Under the pieces are notes generated by a model that was not told the DNA's origin, did not search any database, and worked only from the letters and a program-made list of their open reading frames with translations. Shown here one piece after another: positions 1 through 8,423 of a DNA stretch of 64,000 nt. The position numbers and the translations under genes were made by a program. Origin of the DNA: Corynebacterium sp. 13CS0277 (lineage in GTDB: Bacteria; Actinomycetota; Actinomycetes; Mycobacteriales; Mycobacteriaceae); the NCBI RefSeq assembly GCF_002994655.1, contig NZ_PPDL01000004.1, positions 97,820-161,819 of the forward strand, read 5' to 3'. Numbering within the stretch: the stretch's first letter is position 1; each line of letters starts with the position of its first letter.

Positions 1-1398
1 CAGATCCACCTCGGTTCCGTGGAGATCTTCACCCACAACGAGATGGTCGACCTCATCGTCACCGAAGAGGACGGCAAGAAGCGCTGCCAGGGTGTGGTCA
101 TGCGTAACCTCATCACTGGTGAGCTGACCGCCCACACCGGCCACGCTGTCATCCTGGCGACCGGCGGCTACGGCAACGTGTACTACATGTCGACCCTGGC
201 GAAGAACTCCAACGCCTCGGCGATCATGCGCGCCTACGACCGCGGTGCCTACATGGCGTCCCCGTCGTTCATTCAGTTCCACCCGACCGGCCTGCCGGTG
301 AACTCCGAGTGGCAGTCGAAGACCATCCTGATGTCGGAGTCGCTGCGTAACGACGGCCGCATCTGGTCCCCGAAGGAGCCGAAGGACGACCGCGACCCGA
401 ACACCATCCCGGAAGAGGATCGCGACTACTTCCTCGAGCGCCGCTACCCGGCGTTCGGCAACCTGGTGCCCCGCGACGTGGCGTCGCGTGCGATCTCCCA
501 GCAGATCAACGCCGGCCTGGGTGTCGGCCCGATGCACAACTCCGCGTACCTGGACTTCCGCGACGCGATCGAGCGTCTCGGTAAGGACACCATCAAGGAG
601 CGCTACTCCAACCTCTTCCAGATGTACGAAGAGGCCATCGGTGAGGACCCCTACACCACCCCGATGCGTATCGCCCCGACCTGCCACTTCACCATGGGTG
701 GCCTGTGGACCGACTTCAACGAGATGACCTCGATTGAGGGTCTGTTCGCCGGTGGCGAGGCCTCCTGGACCTACCACGGCGCGAACCGCCTGGGCGCGAA
801 CTCTCTGCTGTCCGCGTCCGTCGACGGCTGGTTCACCCTGCCGTTCACCGTGCCGAACTACCTCGGCCCGATCCTCGGCACCGAGCGCCTCTCGGAGGAT
901 TCCCCGGCCGCCAAGGAAGCCATCGCCCGCGCCCAGGCCCGCCTGGACAAGCTGATGAGCATCAACGGCAACCACGGCCCGGAGTACTTCCACCGCCAGC
1001 TCGGCGACATCCTGTACTTCTCCTGTGGTGTGGCCCGCAACAAGAAGGACCTCGCCGACGGCATCGAGAAGATCCGCGCCCTGCGCGAGGACTTCTGGAC
1101 GAACCTGCGCATCACCGGCGACCAGCACGAGATGAACCAGGTCCTCGAGTACGCCAACCGCGTTGCCGACTACATCGAGCTCGGCGAGCTCATGTGCGTC
1201 GACGCCCTCGACCGCGACGAGTCCTGTGGCGCCCACTTCCGTGACGACCACCTCTCCGAGGACGGCGAGGCTGAGCGTGACGACGAGAACTGGTGCTTCG
1301 TCTCCGCCTGGGAGCCGAACGGTAAGAACCAGTTCATCCGCCACGCGGAGCCCCTCTTCTTCGACTCGATCCCGCTGATGACAAGGAATTACAAGTAA
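1..1398 (+). CDS. sdhA: Succinate dehydrogenase flavoprotein subunit SdhA, 3' part
   Basis: The gene enters from the left edge; 465 codons are visible and the N-terminal FAD-binding part lies outside. SdhA oxidises succinate to fumarate in the TCA cycle at the inner face of the membrane, passing electrons via FAD to SdhB. Visible hallmarks are ATGGYGN (around base 160), the HPTG segment near base 280, the PTCHFTMGG segment near base 680 and HGANRLGANSLL near base 780, which carry substrate- and FAD-contacting residues of the SDH/fumarate reductase family. The stop codon overlaps the sdhB start (TAATG), which indicates translational coupling. sdhC would be expected just upstream, outside the window. 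Confidence 0.96.
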   Translation, partial: QIHLGSVEIFTHNEMVDLIVTEEDGKKRCQGVVMRNLITGELTAHTGHAVILATGGYGNVYYMSTLAKNSNASAIMRAYDRGAYMASPSFIQFHPTGLPVNSEWQSKTILMSESLRNDGRIWSPKEPKDDRDPNTIPEEDRDYFLERRYPAFGNLVPRDVASRAISQQINAGLGVGPMHNSAYLDFRDAIERLGKDTIKERYSNLFQMYEEAIGEDPYTTPMRIAPTCHFTMGGLWTDFNEMTSIEGLFAGGEASWTYHGANRLGANSLLSASVDGWFTLPFTVPNYLGPILGTERLSEDSPAAKEAIARAQARLDKLMSINGNHGPEYFHRQLGDILYFSCGVARNKKDLADGIEKIRALREDFWTNLRITGDQHEMNQVLEYANRVADYIELGELMCVDALDRDESCGAHFRDDHLSEDGEAERDDENWCFVSAWEPNGKNQFIRHAEPLFFDSIPLMTRNYK

Positions 1399-2147
1399 TG
1401 AAACTCCATCTTGAGATTTGGCGTCAGGCCGGACCGACCACGGAGGGCAGCTACGAGTCCATCGACGTCGATGACGCCGTCCCGCAGATGTCCATCCTGG
1501 AGCTGCTCGACCACGTCAACGAGGGCCTGATCGAGAGTGGCAAGGAGCCGTTCGCGTTCGCCTCCGACTGCCGCGAAGGCATCTGTGGTACCTGTGGCCT
1601 CAACGTCAACGGCCGCCCCCACGGCCCCGACAAGAACAAGCCCGCCTGCCAGCAGCGCCTCACCTCCTTCAACGACGGCGATACCATCCAGCTGGAGCCG
1701 CTGCGCTCCGCCGCGTACCCCGTCATCAAGGACATGATCGTCGACCGCTCCGCGCTCGACCGCGTCATGCAGCAGGGTGGCTACGTCTCCGTCAACGCGG
1801 GCACCGCCCCCGACGCGGACACGATGCACATGAACCACCAGACCGCGGAGCTCGCGCTCGACCACGCGGCCTGCATTGGCTGTGGTGCCTGTGTCGCCGC
1901 CTGCCCGAACGGTGCCGCCCACCTGTTCACCGGCGCGAAGCTCGTCCACCTCTCCCTTATGCCGCTCGGCAAGGAAGAGCGCGGCAAGCGTGCCCGCCAG
2001 ATGGTCGACCAGGTGGAAACCACCTTCGGCCCCTGCTCCCTGTACGGCGAATGCGCCGACGTGTGCCCGGCGGGTATCCCGCTGACCGCCGTCGCAGCCA
2101 TCAACAAGGAACGTGCCCGCGCGGCCTTCCGCGCGAAGGACAACTAA
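1398..2147 (+). CDS. sdhB: Succinate dehydrogenase iron-sulfur subunit SdhB
   Basis: This 249-residue protein carries electrons from the SdhA flavin to the membrane quinone site. The N-terminal plant-type ferredoxin domain has the [2Fe-2S] cysteines C58, C63, C66 and C84. The C-terminal part has C159, C162, C165 and C169 (CIGCGAC motif) plus C213, C219 and C223, which fits [4Fe-4S] and [3Fe-4S] centres. The length matches actinobacterial SdhB. The ATG overlaps the sdhA stop by one base, and a GC-rich hairpin follows 9 bases after the stop, so this is probably the last gene of an sdhCAB operon. Confidence 0.96.
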   Translation: MKLHLEIWRQAGPTTEGSYESIDVDDAVPQMSILELLDHVNEGLIESGKEPFAFASDCREGICGTCGLNVNGRPHGPDKNKPACQQRLTSFNDGDTIQLEPLRSAAYPVIKDMIVDRSALDRVMQQGGYVSVNAGTAPDADTMHMNHQTAELALDHAACIGCGACVAACPNGAAHLFTGAKLVHLSLMPLGKEERGKRARQMVDQVETTFGPCSLYGECADVCPAGIPLTAVAAINKERARAAFRAKDN

Positions 2148-2156
2148 CCCTGCACT

Positions 2157-2185
2157 ACCCCCGCGGCGCTTTCGCCCGCGGGGGT
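2157..2185 (+). terminator. Hairpin after sdhB
   Basis: A perfect 10-bp stem (acccccgcgg with ccgcgggggt) closes a 9-base loop directly after sdhB. There is no T-tract, so it may act as an intrinsic terminator typical of high-GC genomes or only as a 3' end stabiliser. Confidence 0.6.
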
Positions 2186-2312
2186 TAACGCCGTAGGATG
2201 AGGGACACCCCCGTCACGCACCCGCACCCCAGCCCACTGCGGCTGGGTGGCGTGGCACACCGCCCGGCGAGCATGACCCCGTGGCCCCGCCCTACTCTTC
2301 GAAAGGCACCCC

Positions 2313-2663
2313 ATGTCTGACACCGCCTCCATCACGGTTCGCGAGGAATCCTTCCGAGTTTTCGAAGGCGAGCCGCACTACATTGACGGCTACATTCCGT
2401 CCTCCCTGGACTCCCAGCACTCCAGCCTTCTGCGTTCCGCAACGTGGCTGGGCATGGGCTTCCTGCTTGCCGCCCTCGCCGGCCTCGGCACCCTCGTCTT
2501 CGGTCTCGCCACCCACGTGTACGAGACCCAGGAGCACGCGATGACCTACATCATCATCGGTGCGGCGCTGACCGTCGCGTTCGTGGCGATCGGCTCGATT
2601 CTCATCCACAAGGGCCGCGCAAACTACCGCGCCTACGTGGCTGCCACCGGCCGTATTCACTAA
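2313..2663 (+). CDS. Small two-helix membrane protein downstream of sdhB
   Basis: A 116-residue protein with two clear hydrophobic segments, roughly residues 47-70 and 80-100, separated by a short loop, and a soluble N-terminus of about 45 residues. GAAAGG eight bases before the ATG serves as ribosome binding site. A small membrane protein at this place after sdhB is a familiar corynebacterial arrangement, but no function is known to me. It is separated from sdhB by a hairpin and about 165 bases, so it probably has its own promoter, and it ends in its own terminator. Confidence 0.75.
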   Translation: MSDTASITVREESFRVFEGEPHYIDGYIPSSLDSQHSSLLRSATWLGMGFLLAALAGLGTLVFGLATHVYETQEHAMTYIIIGAALTVAFVAIGSILIHKGRANYRAYVAATGRIH

Positions 2664-2978
2664 CACCCGGCCCGCGCGCTGATACGCGCGCGAGCGAGTA
2701 CACCGACGGGAGTGATCCATGTGATCGCTCCCGTCGTTTGTGTTTCTTGAGGCTTTCGTCTGGTGCGCGGCCGGGCTTTCAGGGTGAGATGTCACGGGGG
2801 ACTGTGGGGAGGAACCGCGGGGTGTCGGCACCCCCGCCGGTGTTGGGTGTCGCTGTCGCTCGTGTTAGCGTGGGCCCACCTGCACTACCCAGCGTGGCGC
2901 ACCCTGTCGCACCCCGCGTGCCCCGGTTTACGTTCCCACGGTCGCGGTGGTGCACTCTCACGTGAGAAGGAGCGTGAC
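2664..2978. other. Intergenic region with terminator
   Basis: Apart from the terminator at 2706-2748, this stretch holds no convincing gene. An open frame continues upstream of 2979 in phase with the next gene, but the ribosome binding site decides for the later start. Confidence 0.5.
2706..2748 (+). terminator. Intrinsic terminator
   Basis: A 12-bp stem (acgggagtgatc with gatcgctcccgt, one G-T pair) and a 5-base loop are followed by a T-rich run (cgtttgtgtttctt). It is well placed to end transcription of the small membrane protein gene. Confidence 0.85.
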
Positions 2979-3875
2979 ATGCCCCAGCAATCCTCCCCCG
3001 GGAGCCTACCCCTGTACCTGCGGCGCAGTCCCCTGGTTCCTCTCGGCGCCCTGGCGTTGGTGCTCGGATCGTTCAAAGCGTTCCCGTCCTCCTGGTTCGT
3101 GCTGCCCGGCTGGTGGGGTTTCCTGGCTTCCGGGGATCCCTACGTGGTGGGCTTGATGGCTCTCAGCGGAGCCCTAGGTCTGCTGCTGGTGGGCCTGTCG
3201 GCACGGTATGCGGCGGAGTTGTCGTGGTGGGTGCCGGTGCGTGCCCGCCGCACCGTAGCCGCCGTCGCGTGGCTGGTGGGTCTTATCACCGGCATCGCGA
3301 TCGTGCTCCACGCCCCGGGGAGTTCCGAGAATCTCCCCTCGACTGATTCGTGGTACTGGCTGGGCGTGCCGAACGCCATCGCCGTCGGCGTGCTCATGGG
3401 TGTGGGGCTGCGGCAGCGGCTGCTGCCGACGTGCGTGGCCGTGCTAGCGTACGTGCCGATCACGGCCGTGGTGGGTGCGCTTGCCGGGGTGTCCGGTGCG
3501 GTGGGGGTGTCGGTGCCGCTGGTCTTCGGAGTCGGCCACGCCGCCGTGCAGGCGTCGGTGCTGGTGGTGTTCGCCGTCTGCTTGTGGCTGGTGGAGTTCA
3601 TCGACGTCGATGCGGACCGTGGCCCCCTGTGGGCGATGCTCGTGGTGGTCGCAGGCGCGATCGGGGGTGTGTTCGGGGTGATGCGCCGGGCAGAGCAGAT
3701 GGCCGCGCCGGGTGCCGCGGGTGGTTCCCTCCTCGCGGAGCTGGCCGTCACGCTGGCGGCGGCGTTGGTGTTGGCGGGCTTGTCGCGCCTGCAGCAGATG
3801 TATGCCGCCCGCACCCGGGTGCCCCTGGAGCCGGTGCCCCTCGGCACGGCCACCGCACCCGCGCCCGAGGTCTAA
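2979..3875 (+). CDS. Polytopic membrane protein of unknown function
   Basis: A 298-residue protein with about eight hydrophobic segments spread over its whole length, short loops and a hydrophilic tail after residue 275. I do not recognise the family. The start at 2979 is chosen because AGAAGGAG lies 6-7 bases upstream; the frame is open further 5' but has no ribosome binding site there. Codon use matches neighbouring high-GC genes. It stands alone between two terminator-like hairpins, so the context gives no function. Confidence 0.6.
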   Translation: MPQQSSPGSLPLYLRRSPLVPLGALALVLGSFKAFPSSWFVLPGWWGFLASGDPYVVGLMALSGALGLLLVGLSARYAAELSWWVPVRARRTVAAVAWLVGLITGIAIVLHAPGSSENLPSTDSWYWLGVPNAIAVGVLMGVGLRQRLLPTCVAVLAYVPITAVVGALAGVSGAVGVSVPLVFGVGHAAVQASVLVVFAVCLWLVEFIDVDADRGPLWAMLVVVAGAIGGVFGVMRRAEQMAAPGAAGGSLLAELAVTLAAALVLAGLSRLQQMYAARTRVPLEPVPLGTATAPAPEV

Positions 3876-3980
3876 CGCGACCGCGCGCGGTGCGGGCGGG
3901 CGGTGCCTGCCCCGCGGGTGCCGGGGGTGGTGGGGTGCGGCGTTATGCTTAAGACTTCACACAGCCCAGGAAGTTCTGCC

Positions 3981-4013
3981 CCGCCGGCGCCCCACGATCG
4001 GGGCGTCCGGCGG
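3981..4013. other. Strong inverted repeat before the DUF445 gene
   Basis: The sequence ccgccggcgcccc is followed by a short loop and cggggcgtccggcgg, giving a long interrupted GC stem. It could end transcription of the upstream gene or form a structured leader of the DUF445 gene. No T-tract follows. Confidence 0.4.
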
Positions 4014-4099
4014 TGGCGATGAGGGGACTTGCCGGCCGTGCCGCCTGTGGGCGCGGGTGGGCTGACGTTAGCGAATCGTGAAGGACGTGGGTTTTCTCC

Positions 4100-5392
4100 A
4101 TGAGCACTCCTCTGGCTGTGCCGTCACCCTCTGCTGAGGTGGAGGCGGCGAAACGGGCCCAACTGGCGCGGTACAAGCTGCTGGCCACCGGACTGTTGGT
4201 GGTGGCGGCCGTCGTGTTCATCACCTGCCAGGTGGTGGAACACACCACCGATGCCGGTGCCTGGGTGGGGTATGTGCGCGCCGCCGCGGAGGCCGGCATG
4301 GTGGGCGGTTTGGCGGACTGGTTTGCGGTGACCGCCCTATTCCGCCGCCCGCTGAATCTGCCGATCCCGCACACGGCGATCGTGAAGAACAAGAAGGATC
4401 AGATCGGTGATTCGCTCGGCGGCTTTGTCTCCGAGAACTTCCTCAACGCGGACCTCATTTCGGCGAAGGTGTCGGAGGCGCAGCTGCCGTTGAAGCTGGG
4501 CCGGTGGTTGAGTGACCCGCAGCATGCGGACACCGTGTCCCGGGAGGCCGGCACACTGGTGGCGAATGTGCTGCGCGCCCTCGACCCCGCGGAGGCAGAG
4601 GCCGTCATCAAGCACGCGCTCATCGATAAGGTCGCCGGCCCGGAGTGGGGCCCGCCGGCGGGGCGCGTGCTGGCGCAGCTCATGCAGGAGGGACGCACGC
4701 AGCCCGTCGTGGAGGAACTCATCGGCTGGTTGCACCGTAAGGCATTGGGTTCCGAGGATCTCATTCACCGCCTGGTGGATGAGCGCCGCCCGGCGTGGGC
4801 ACCCCGTTTCGTCAACGACATTGTGGGCGACAAGGTCTACCGGGAGCTGGTGACCTGGACATCCGAGGTGACCTCGAACCCGGACCATGAGGCCCGGCAG
4901 GCGATCGCCCGGGGCCTGGCCACCTTGGCGGAGGACCTGCAGCACGACCCGGAGATGATTGCCCGCGTGGAGGGCATCAAGGCGGACGTTCTCGGCAGCG
5001 AGGCTGTGACGGCCGCGCCGGCACGACTGTGGGCGGTGGCGTCGGCGGGGCTCATCGCTGCGGCGGAGGACCCGCAGAGTCTGCTGCGCACGAAGCTTGC
5101 CGCGCAGGCGCACCTGTGGGGGCAGCGCCTCGTGGAGGACGAGGAGCTGCGCGCCCGGCTCAATGCCCGAGTCGTCAAGGCAGCCGCGTTCCTCGCGACG
5201 AATTATGGCGACCAGGTCACCGCGATCATTTCGGAGACGGTGCGCCGCTGGGATGCCGATGAGGCGGTCGACAAGATTGAGCTCATGGTGGGCAAGGATC
5301 TGCAGTACATTCGCTTGAACGGCACCATTGTGGGCGCGTTGGCGGGCCTGGTGATTTACACCGGGGCGCAGGTGCTCGTGCACTTCCTCTAA
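4100..5392 (+). CDS. DUF445 family membrane-anchored protein
   Basis: A 430-residue protein of the DUF445/YjiN type. The N-terminal segment around residues 28-50 is hydrophobic and is followed by the family signature GGLADWFAVTALFRRP and the PHTAIV segment. The long middle part is soluble, helical and rich in charged residues, and the C-terminus (about 408-428) is again hydrophobic. The cellular role of DUF445 proteins is not established; a membrane-tethered helical protein is what the sequence shows. The ATG has only a distant GAAGGA, so the start is less certain than the family assignment. Confidence 0.85.
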   Translation: MSTPLAVPSPSAEVEAAKRAQLARYKLLATGLLVVAAVVFITCQVVEHTTDAGAWVGYVRAAAEAGMVGGLADWFAVTALFRRPLNLPIPHTAIVKNKKDQIGDSLGGFVSENFLNADLISAKVSEAQLPLKLGRWLSDPQHADTVSREAGTLVANVLRALDPAEAEAVIKHALIDKVAGPEWGPPAGRVLAQLMQEGRTQPVVEELIGWLHRKALGSEDLIHRLVDERRPAWAPRFVNDIVGDKVYRELVTWTSEVTSNPDHEARQAIARGLATLAEDLQHDPEMIARVEGIKADVLGSEAVTAAPARLWAVASAGLIAAAEDPQSLLRTKLAAQAHLWGQRLVEDEELRARLNARVVKAAAFLATNYGDQVTAIISETVRRWDADEAVDKIELMVGKDLQYIRLNGTIVGALAGLVIYTGAQVLVHFL

Positions 5393-5552
5393 ACTGGTAA
5401 CCCCGACGCGGCACGAGCGCGTGTGGCACCGCGGTGGGCGACCACCCGGGCCACCATGTCGTCGTGTCGCCTCCCCCTTTTTTTCTTGAACCCCCGCGTC
5501 GCACCTGCGCGCCGTTGTGCGTAGGTGCGTGTGCTGTGAAAGTGTCCCCGCC

Positions 5553-5849
5553 ATGCTGATTTTTGCCCAGGTGCTGTTCTGGTCCATCTACCTCATCAAG
5601 GTGGCGTTGGCTGTTGCCGCCGTCATTGGTGCGGTGACGGCGTTCGCGACCCGCGCCGACGCCTTTGAGGTCGCCGGCCGGATGCAGAAGATGGCGTGGG
5701 TGGCGATTTTGGCGGCGTCGACGGCGGCGTTCGTGCTGCCGTTTCATTCCAACCTGTTGGCGGTCGCCGCGGCGGTGTTCACCGGCATCTACTGGTTCGA
5801 TGTCCGCCCGCAGCTGCGGGATATTCTCGGCAACGCCGGCGGCTGGTAA
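5553..5849 (+). CDS. DUF2516 family small membrane protein
   Basis: A 98-residue protein with three to four hydrophobic segments covering nearly its whole length, matching the actinobacterial DUF2516 family in length and in its MLIFAQ-type N-terminus. An in-frame ATG lies 36 bases further upstream, but the later ATG leaves a first membrane segment that starts at once, as is usual for the family. Function is unknown. It is followed by a strong bidirectional terminator shared with purU. Confidence 0.75.
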   Translation: MLIFAQVLFWSIYLIKVALAVAAVIGAVTAFATRADAFEVAGRMQKMAWVAILAASTAAFVLPFHSNLLAVAAAVFTGIYWFDVRPQLRDILGNAGGW

Positions 5850-5927
5850 CCCGACAGACCAGAACCACCCCGGGCCCCCGTGGGGTCGCCGGCTCAGCGC
5901 TCGGCCCCACCCACCGCGCCACGACAC

Positions 5928-5977
5928 AAGCCCCGCGTCCCCTTGCAGTCACAGCTGCAGTGTGGGACGCGGGGCTT
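5928..5977. terminator. Bidirectional terminator between DUF2516 gene and purU
   Basis: A perfect 14-bp stem (aagccccgcgtccc with gggacgcggggctt) encloses a 22-base loop that can itself pair (tgcag/ctgca). The genes on both sides converge on it. Confidence 0.85.
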
Positions 5978-6038
5978 CGCGCAGCACGCACCCTTTCCAG
6001 TCGCGCGGGGCGGGGTGCTTCGTCGTGGGACGGGGTGT

Positions 6039-6935
6039 TTAGTCGAAGATGACGGTGCGGTTGCCGTAGACCTGCACGCGGTCTTCCAGGTGGAAGCGCA
6101 GGCCGCGGGCGAGGACGATTTTTTCCGCGTCGCGGCCGAGCCGCTGCATGTCGGAGGGGGTGTCCTTGTGGCTGATGCGGATGACGTCTTGTTCGATGAT
6201 GGGGCCGTCGTCGAGATCCTGGGTGGCGTAGTGGCAGGTCGCGCCGATGAGCTTCACGCCGCGCTGGTGGGCCTGGTGGTAGGGGCGGGCGCCCATGAAG
6301 CTGGGGAGGAAGGAGTGGTGAATGTTAATCGCCCGGCCGGACCACATTTCGCAGAGGTCCGGCGGCAGGATCTGCATGAACCGGGCCAGGACGATGGCGT
6401 CGGGGGCGTAGGAGTTCACCAGGGTGGCGACCTCGTCGAAGGCTTTGCGTTTGCCGACAGCATCCTTGGGGAACGGCACGCAGGTAAACGGCACCCCGTG
6501 GGCTTCGGCGATGGGGCGCAGGTCCTCGTGGTTGCCGATGACGTGGACGACGTCCATGGGGTAGTCGTTTTGGGCGACGCGGCCCAACAGGTCGTGGAGG
6601 CAGTGGCCTTCCTTGCTGACGAGCAGCACGGCCTTCTTCGGCCGGGCGGTGTCCCAGATGCGCCACTGGGTGCCCTTGCCGAAGGATTCGGCGAGTTCGT
6701 CGAACTTCGCGCAGAATTCGTCGAAGGCGATGTCGACGGAGGCGGCGCGGACGGCCTGGCGGGTGAAGAAGCGCCCGGAGGCTTCGTCGGTGAAGTAGCC
6801 GGCTTCGACGATCCAGGCGCCATGCTCGGCGAGGAAGCTGGACAGCTTCGCGACGATGCCGGTGTCGTCGGGGCAGCTGAGCGTGAGCACGTAGCAGCGT
6901 TCGTTGACGTTGTCAGTCTGGGCCTTGGGAATCAT
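6039..6935 (-). CDS. purU: Formyltetrahydrofolate deformylase PurU
   Basis: A 298-residue enzyme that hydrolyses 10-formyltetrahydrofolate to tetrahydrofolate and formate, balancing one-carbon pools and supplying formate for purine synthesis. Residues 15-95 form an ACT regulatory domain (LSCPDDTG). Residues 100-298 form the formyltransferase fold with N204 and H206 in INIHHS and D242 in LDDGP, the expected catalytic triad. The frame is open for 72 codons further upstream, but the chosen ATG lies 7 bases after a TAAAAT hexamer on the minus strand, so the mRNA is probably leaderless. The upstream extension lacks similarity to the family. Confidence 0.95.
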   Translation of the reverse strand: MIPKAQTDNVNERCYVLTLSCPDDTGIVAKLSSFLAEHGAWIVEAGYFTDEASGRFFTRQAVRAASVDIAFDEFCAKFDELAESFGKGTQWRIWDTARPKKAVLLVSKEGHCLHDLLGRVAQNDYPMDVVHVIGNHEDLRPIAEAHGVPFTCVPFPKDAVGKRKAFDEVATLVNSYAPDAIVLARFMQILPPDLCEMWSGRAINIHHSFLPSFMGARPYHQAHQRGVKLIGATCHYATQDLDDGPIIEQDVIRISHKDTPSDMQRLGRDAEKIVLARGLRFHLEDRVQVYGNRTVIFD

Positions 6936-6942
6936 TCGGCAA

Positions 6943-6948
6943 ATTTTA
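6943..6948 (-). promoter_or_regulatory. -10 element of purU, leaderless
   Basis: TAAAAT on the minus strand ends 7 bases before the purU ATG, so transcription should begin at or next to the start codon. No Shine-Dalgarno sequence is present. Confidence 0.6.
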
Positions 6949-7053
6949 CACCTGCCCGCACCCGCCCGCGGGCGGGTGGTCGGGTGGGCGCCGCGGGTGG
7001 GGTAGCACACGTGCTTCATTGCTGTGATGGGTGGCGCTGTGGTGACATGGGGG

Positions 7054-7094
7054 CCAAGACAAACCAAGACAAACCCAAGACAAACCACGATAAA
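7054..7094. repeat. Short tandem repeat, unit ccaagacaaa
   Basis: Three exact copies of ccaagacaaa at 7054, 7064 and 7075 and a degenerate fourth (ccacgataaa) at 7085 lie between purU and the MFS gene. Confidence 0.8.
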
Positions 7095-7168
7095 CACCGC
7101 CCCCGGACTCACCCGCAGTGTGTGGCGCCGGGGGCGGGCCCGAGAAGTCACAACAGTGGGGAGGTGCG

Positions 7169-8413
7169 ATGCCGCGACGGGGTCGTCTCCGGGGCGCCCC
7201 GGGTGCGCGGCGCGCTGCCGCGTGGGCGGCGCTGCTGGGCAGCGGCGTGGACGCCTGGGGCACGGGGGCGTTTATTTCGGCCGCGATGGTGTTGTTCACC
7301 CGGGATCTTGGGGTGCGGCCCGATGCCGTGGGCCTGGGGTTGACGCTCTCGGCGATTGCGGGCCTGGTGGCCTCCGTGCCGGTGGCGGGCTGGGCCGACC
7401 GCGTCGGGGTCGCCACCGCGTTTCGCTGGGTGTATGTGCTGCGCGCCGTGGGCTGCTGTGGTTGGCTGCTCGTCGACGGCACGGGCTGGTTTCTGCTGTA
7501 TTGCGCCCTGTTTGGCCTGGTGGATCGTTCGGCCGCGTCACTGACCCGGGCGATGATTGTGTCGTCACTGACCCGGGCGATGATTGTGTCGTCGATGCCC
7601 ACCGAGGAGGGCGTGCGGGTGCTGGGGGCGTGCACGGTGCCGACCACCGTGGGCTACAGCATCGGCGCGGCGGGCGCGTCGGTGGTGCTGTGGCAGGGCT
7701 GGCCGCTGGCGACCGTGGTGGGGGCGAACGCGGCGAGTTTCCTCGTGGTGATCGCCGTGTTTTCTGCCGCGCTGCGGCCCCGCCCGGCCCCGGCTGCCGC
7801 CCAGGGGGTGGCGTTGCGCGCCCGGGTGCGGCAGGCCTTCGACTCCCCCGCCCGCCGCGCGATCGTCGTCGACAACTTTCTGTTTTCTTTCTTCCGGGCG
7901 TTTCTCACGTTCTTCGCGCCGCTCGCGGTGGTGACCTTCGCCCCGGCGCACGTGGCGGTGGTGCCGCTGCTGCTCATGGTGAACACGGCGGCGGTGGCGG
8001 TGGGGCAGACGTGGGTGAATGCGCGCGCCCGGCGCCCGGGCCGCAGTGCCGCCTTCTGGGGTGGCAGCGGCGTGGCGGTAGGCGCGGTGACGGCCGCGAT
8101 GGCGGTGGTGCCGCTGCTGTCGGCGACTGGGGCGCTGGTGGTCATTGGGGTGGCGTTTGTGGTGATGGTGGCGGCACAGATGTGCCACGGGGCGGCGTTG
8201 GCGGCGCTCATGGTGCGCACCAGCCGCCCGGAGAACCTCACCACGGACTTGTCTGCCGTGAACCTGGGTGGCCAGCTGCAGAACATGGTGGGCCCCTCCC
8301 TGTATGGGCTGCTGGTGCAGCCGGTGGGCGTGGTGGTGGCGCCGCTGGCCGGTGGGGTGATGGTGTGGCGTGGGTGGCGGGCGTGGCGGCGCGGGGATGC
8401 GGTGGGCGGTTAG
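7169..8413 (+). CDS. MFS exporter with internal nine-residue duplication
   Basis: A 414-residue major facilitator superfamily protein with about 12 membrane segments. The GWADRVG motif after the second segment is the MFS loop motif. It most resembles drug/solute exporters, and the substrate is unknown. The ATG at 7169 has GGGGAGG upstream; an earlier in-frame ATG at 7118 has none. Bases 7536-7593 contain an exact 27-bp tandem duplication that repeats SLTRAMIVS around residues 124-142, at the end of the fourth membrane segment and before the PTEEGVRVLG stretch. Relatives have one copy of this region, so the transporter may be altered. deoC follows after 10 bases. Confidence 0.8.
   Translation: MPRRGRLRGAPGARRAAAWAALLGSGVDAWGTGAFISAAMVLFTRDLGVRPDAVGLGLTLSAIAGLVASVPVAGWADRVGVATAFRWVYVLRAVGCCGWLLVDGTGWFLLYCALFGLVDRSAASLTRAMIVSSLTRAMIVSSMPTEEGVRVLGACTVPTTVGYSIGAAGASVVLWQGWPLATVVGANAASFLVVIAVFSAALRPRPAPAAAQGVALRARVRQAFDSPARRAIVVDNFLFSFFRAFLTFFAPLAVVTFAPAHVAVVPLLLMVNTAAVAVGQTWVNARARRPGRSAAFWGGSGVAVGAVTAAMAVVPLLSATGALVVIGVAFVVMVAAQMCHGAALAALMVRTSRPENLTTDLSAVNLGGQLQNMVGPSLYGLLVQPVGVVVAPLAGGVMVWRGWRAWRRGDAVGG
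7536..7593 (+). repeat. Exact 27-bp tandem duplication inside the MFS gene
   Basis: The block beginning tcactgacccgggcgatg is repeated directly with a period of 27 bases, and identity extends over 31 bases on each side. The frame is kept, adding nine residues. Confidence 0.95.
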
Positions 8414-8416
8414 GAT
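8411..8416 (+). promoter_or_regulatory. -10 element of deoC, leaderless
   Basis: TAGGAT overlaps the stop codon of the MFS gene and ends 7 bases before the deoC ATG. No ribosome binding site is seen, so deoC may have its own leaderless transcript besides read-through. Confidence 0.5.
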
Positions 8417-8423
8417 CGAGCCC

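Noticed and set aside
2763..2978. N-terminal extension of the membrane protein at 2979
   Set aside because: The extension is Arg/Cys-rich with no membrane character, while AGAAGGAG marks the ATG at 2979.
5880..7343. 487-codon plus-strand frame over purU
   Set aside because: It is antisense to purU, whose catalytic motifs are intact. The frame crosses the strong terminator at 5928-5977 and has no ribosome binding site.
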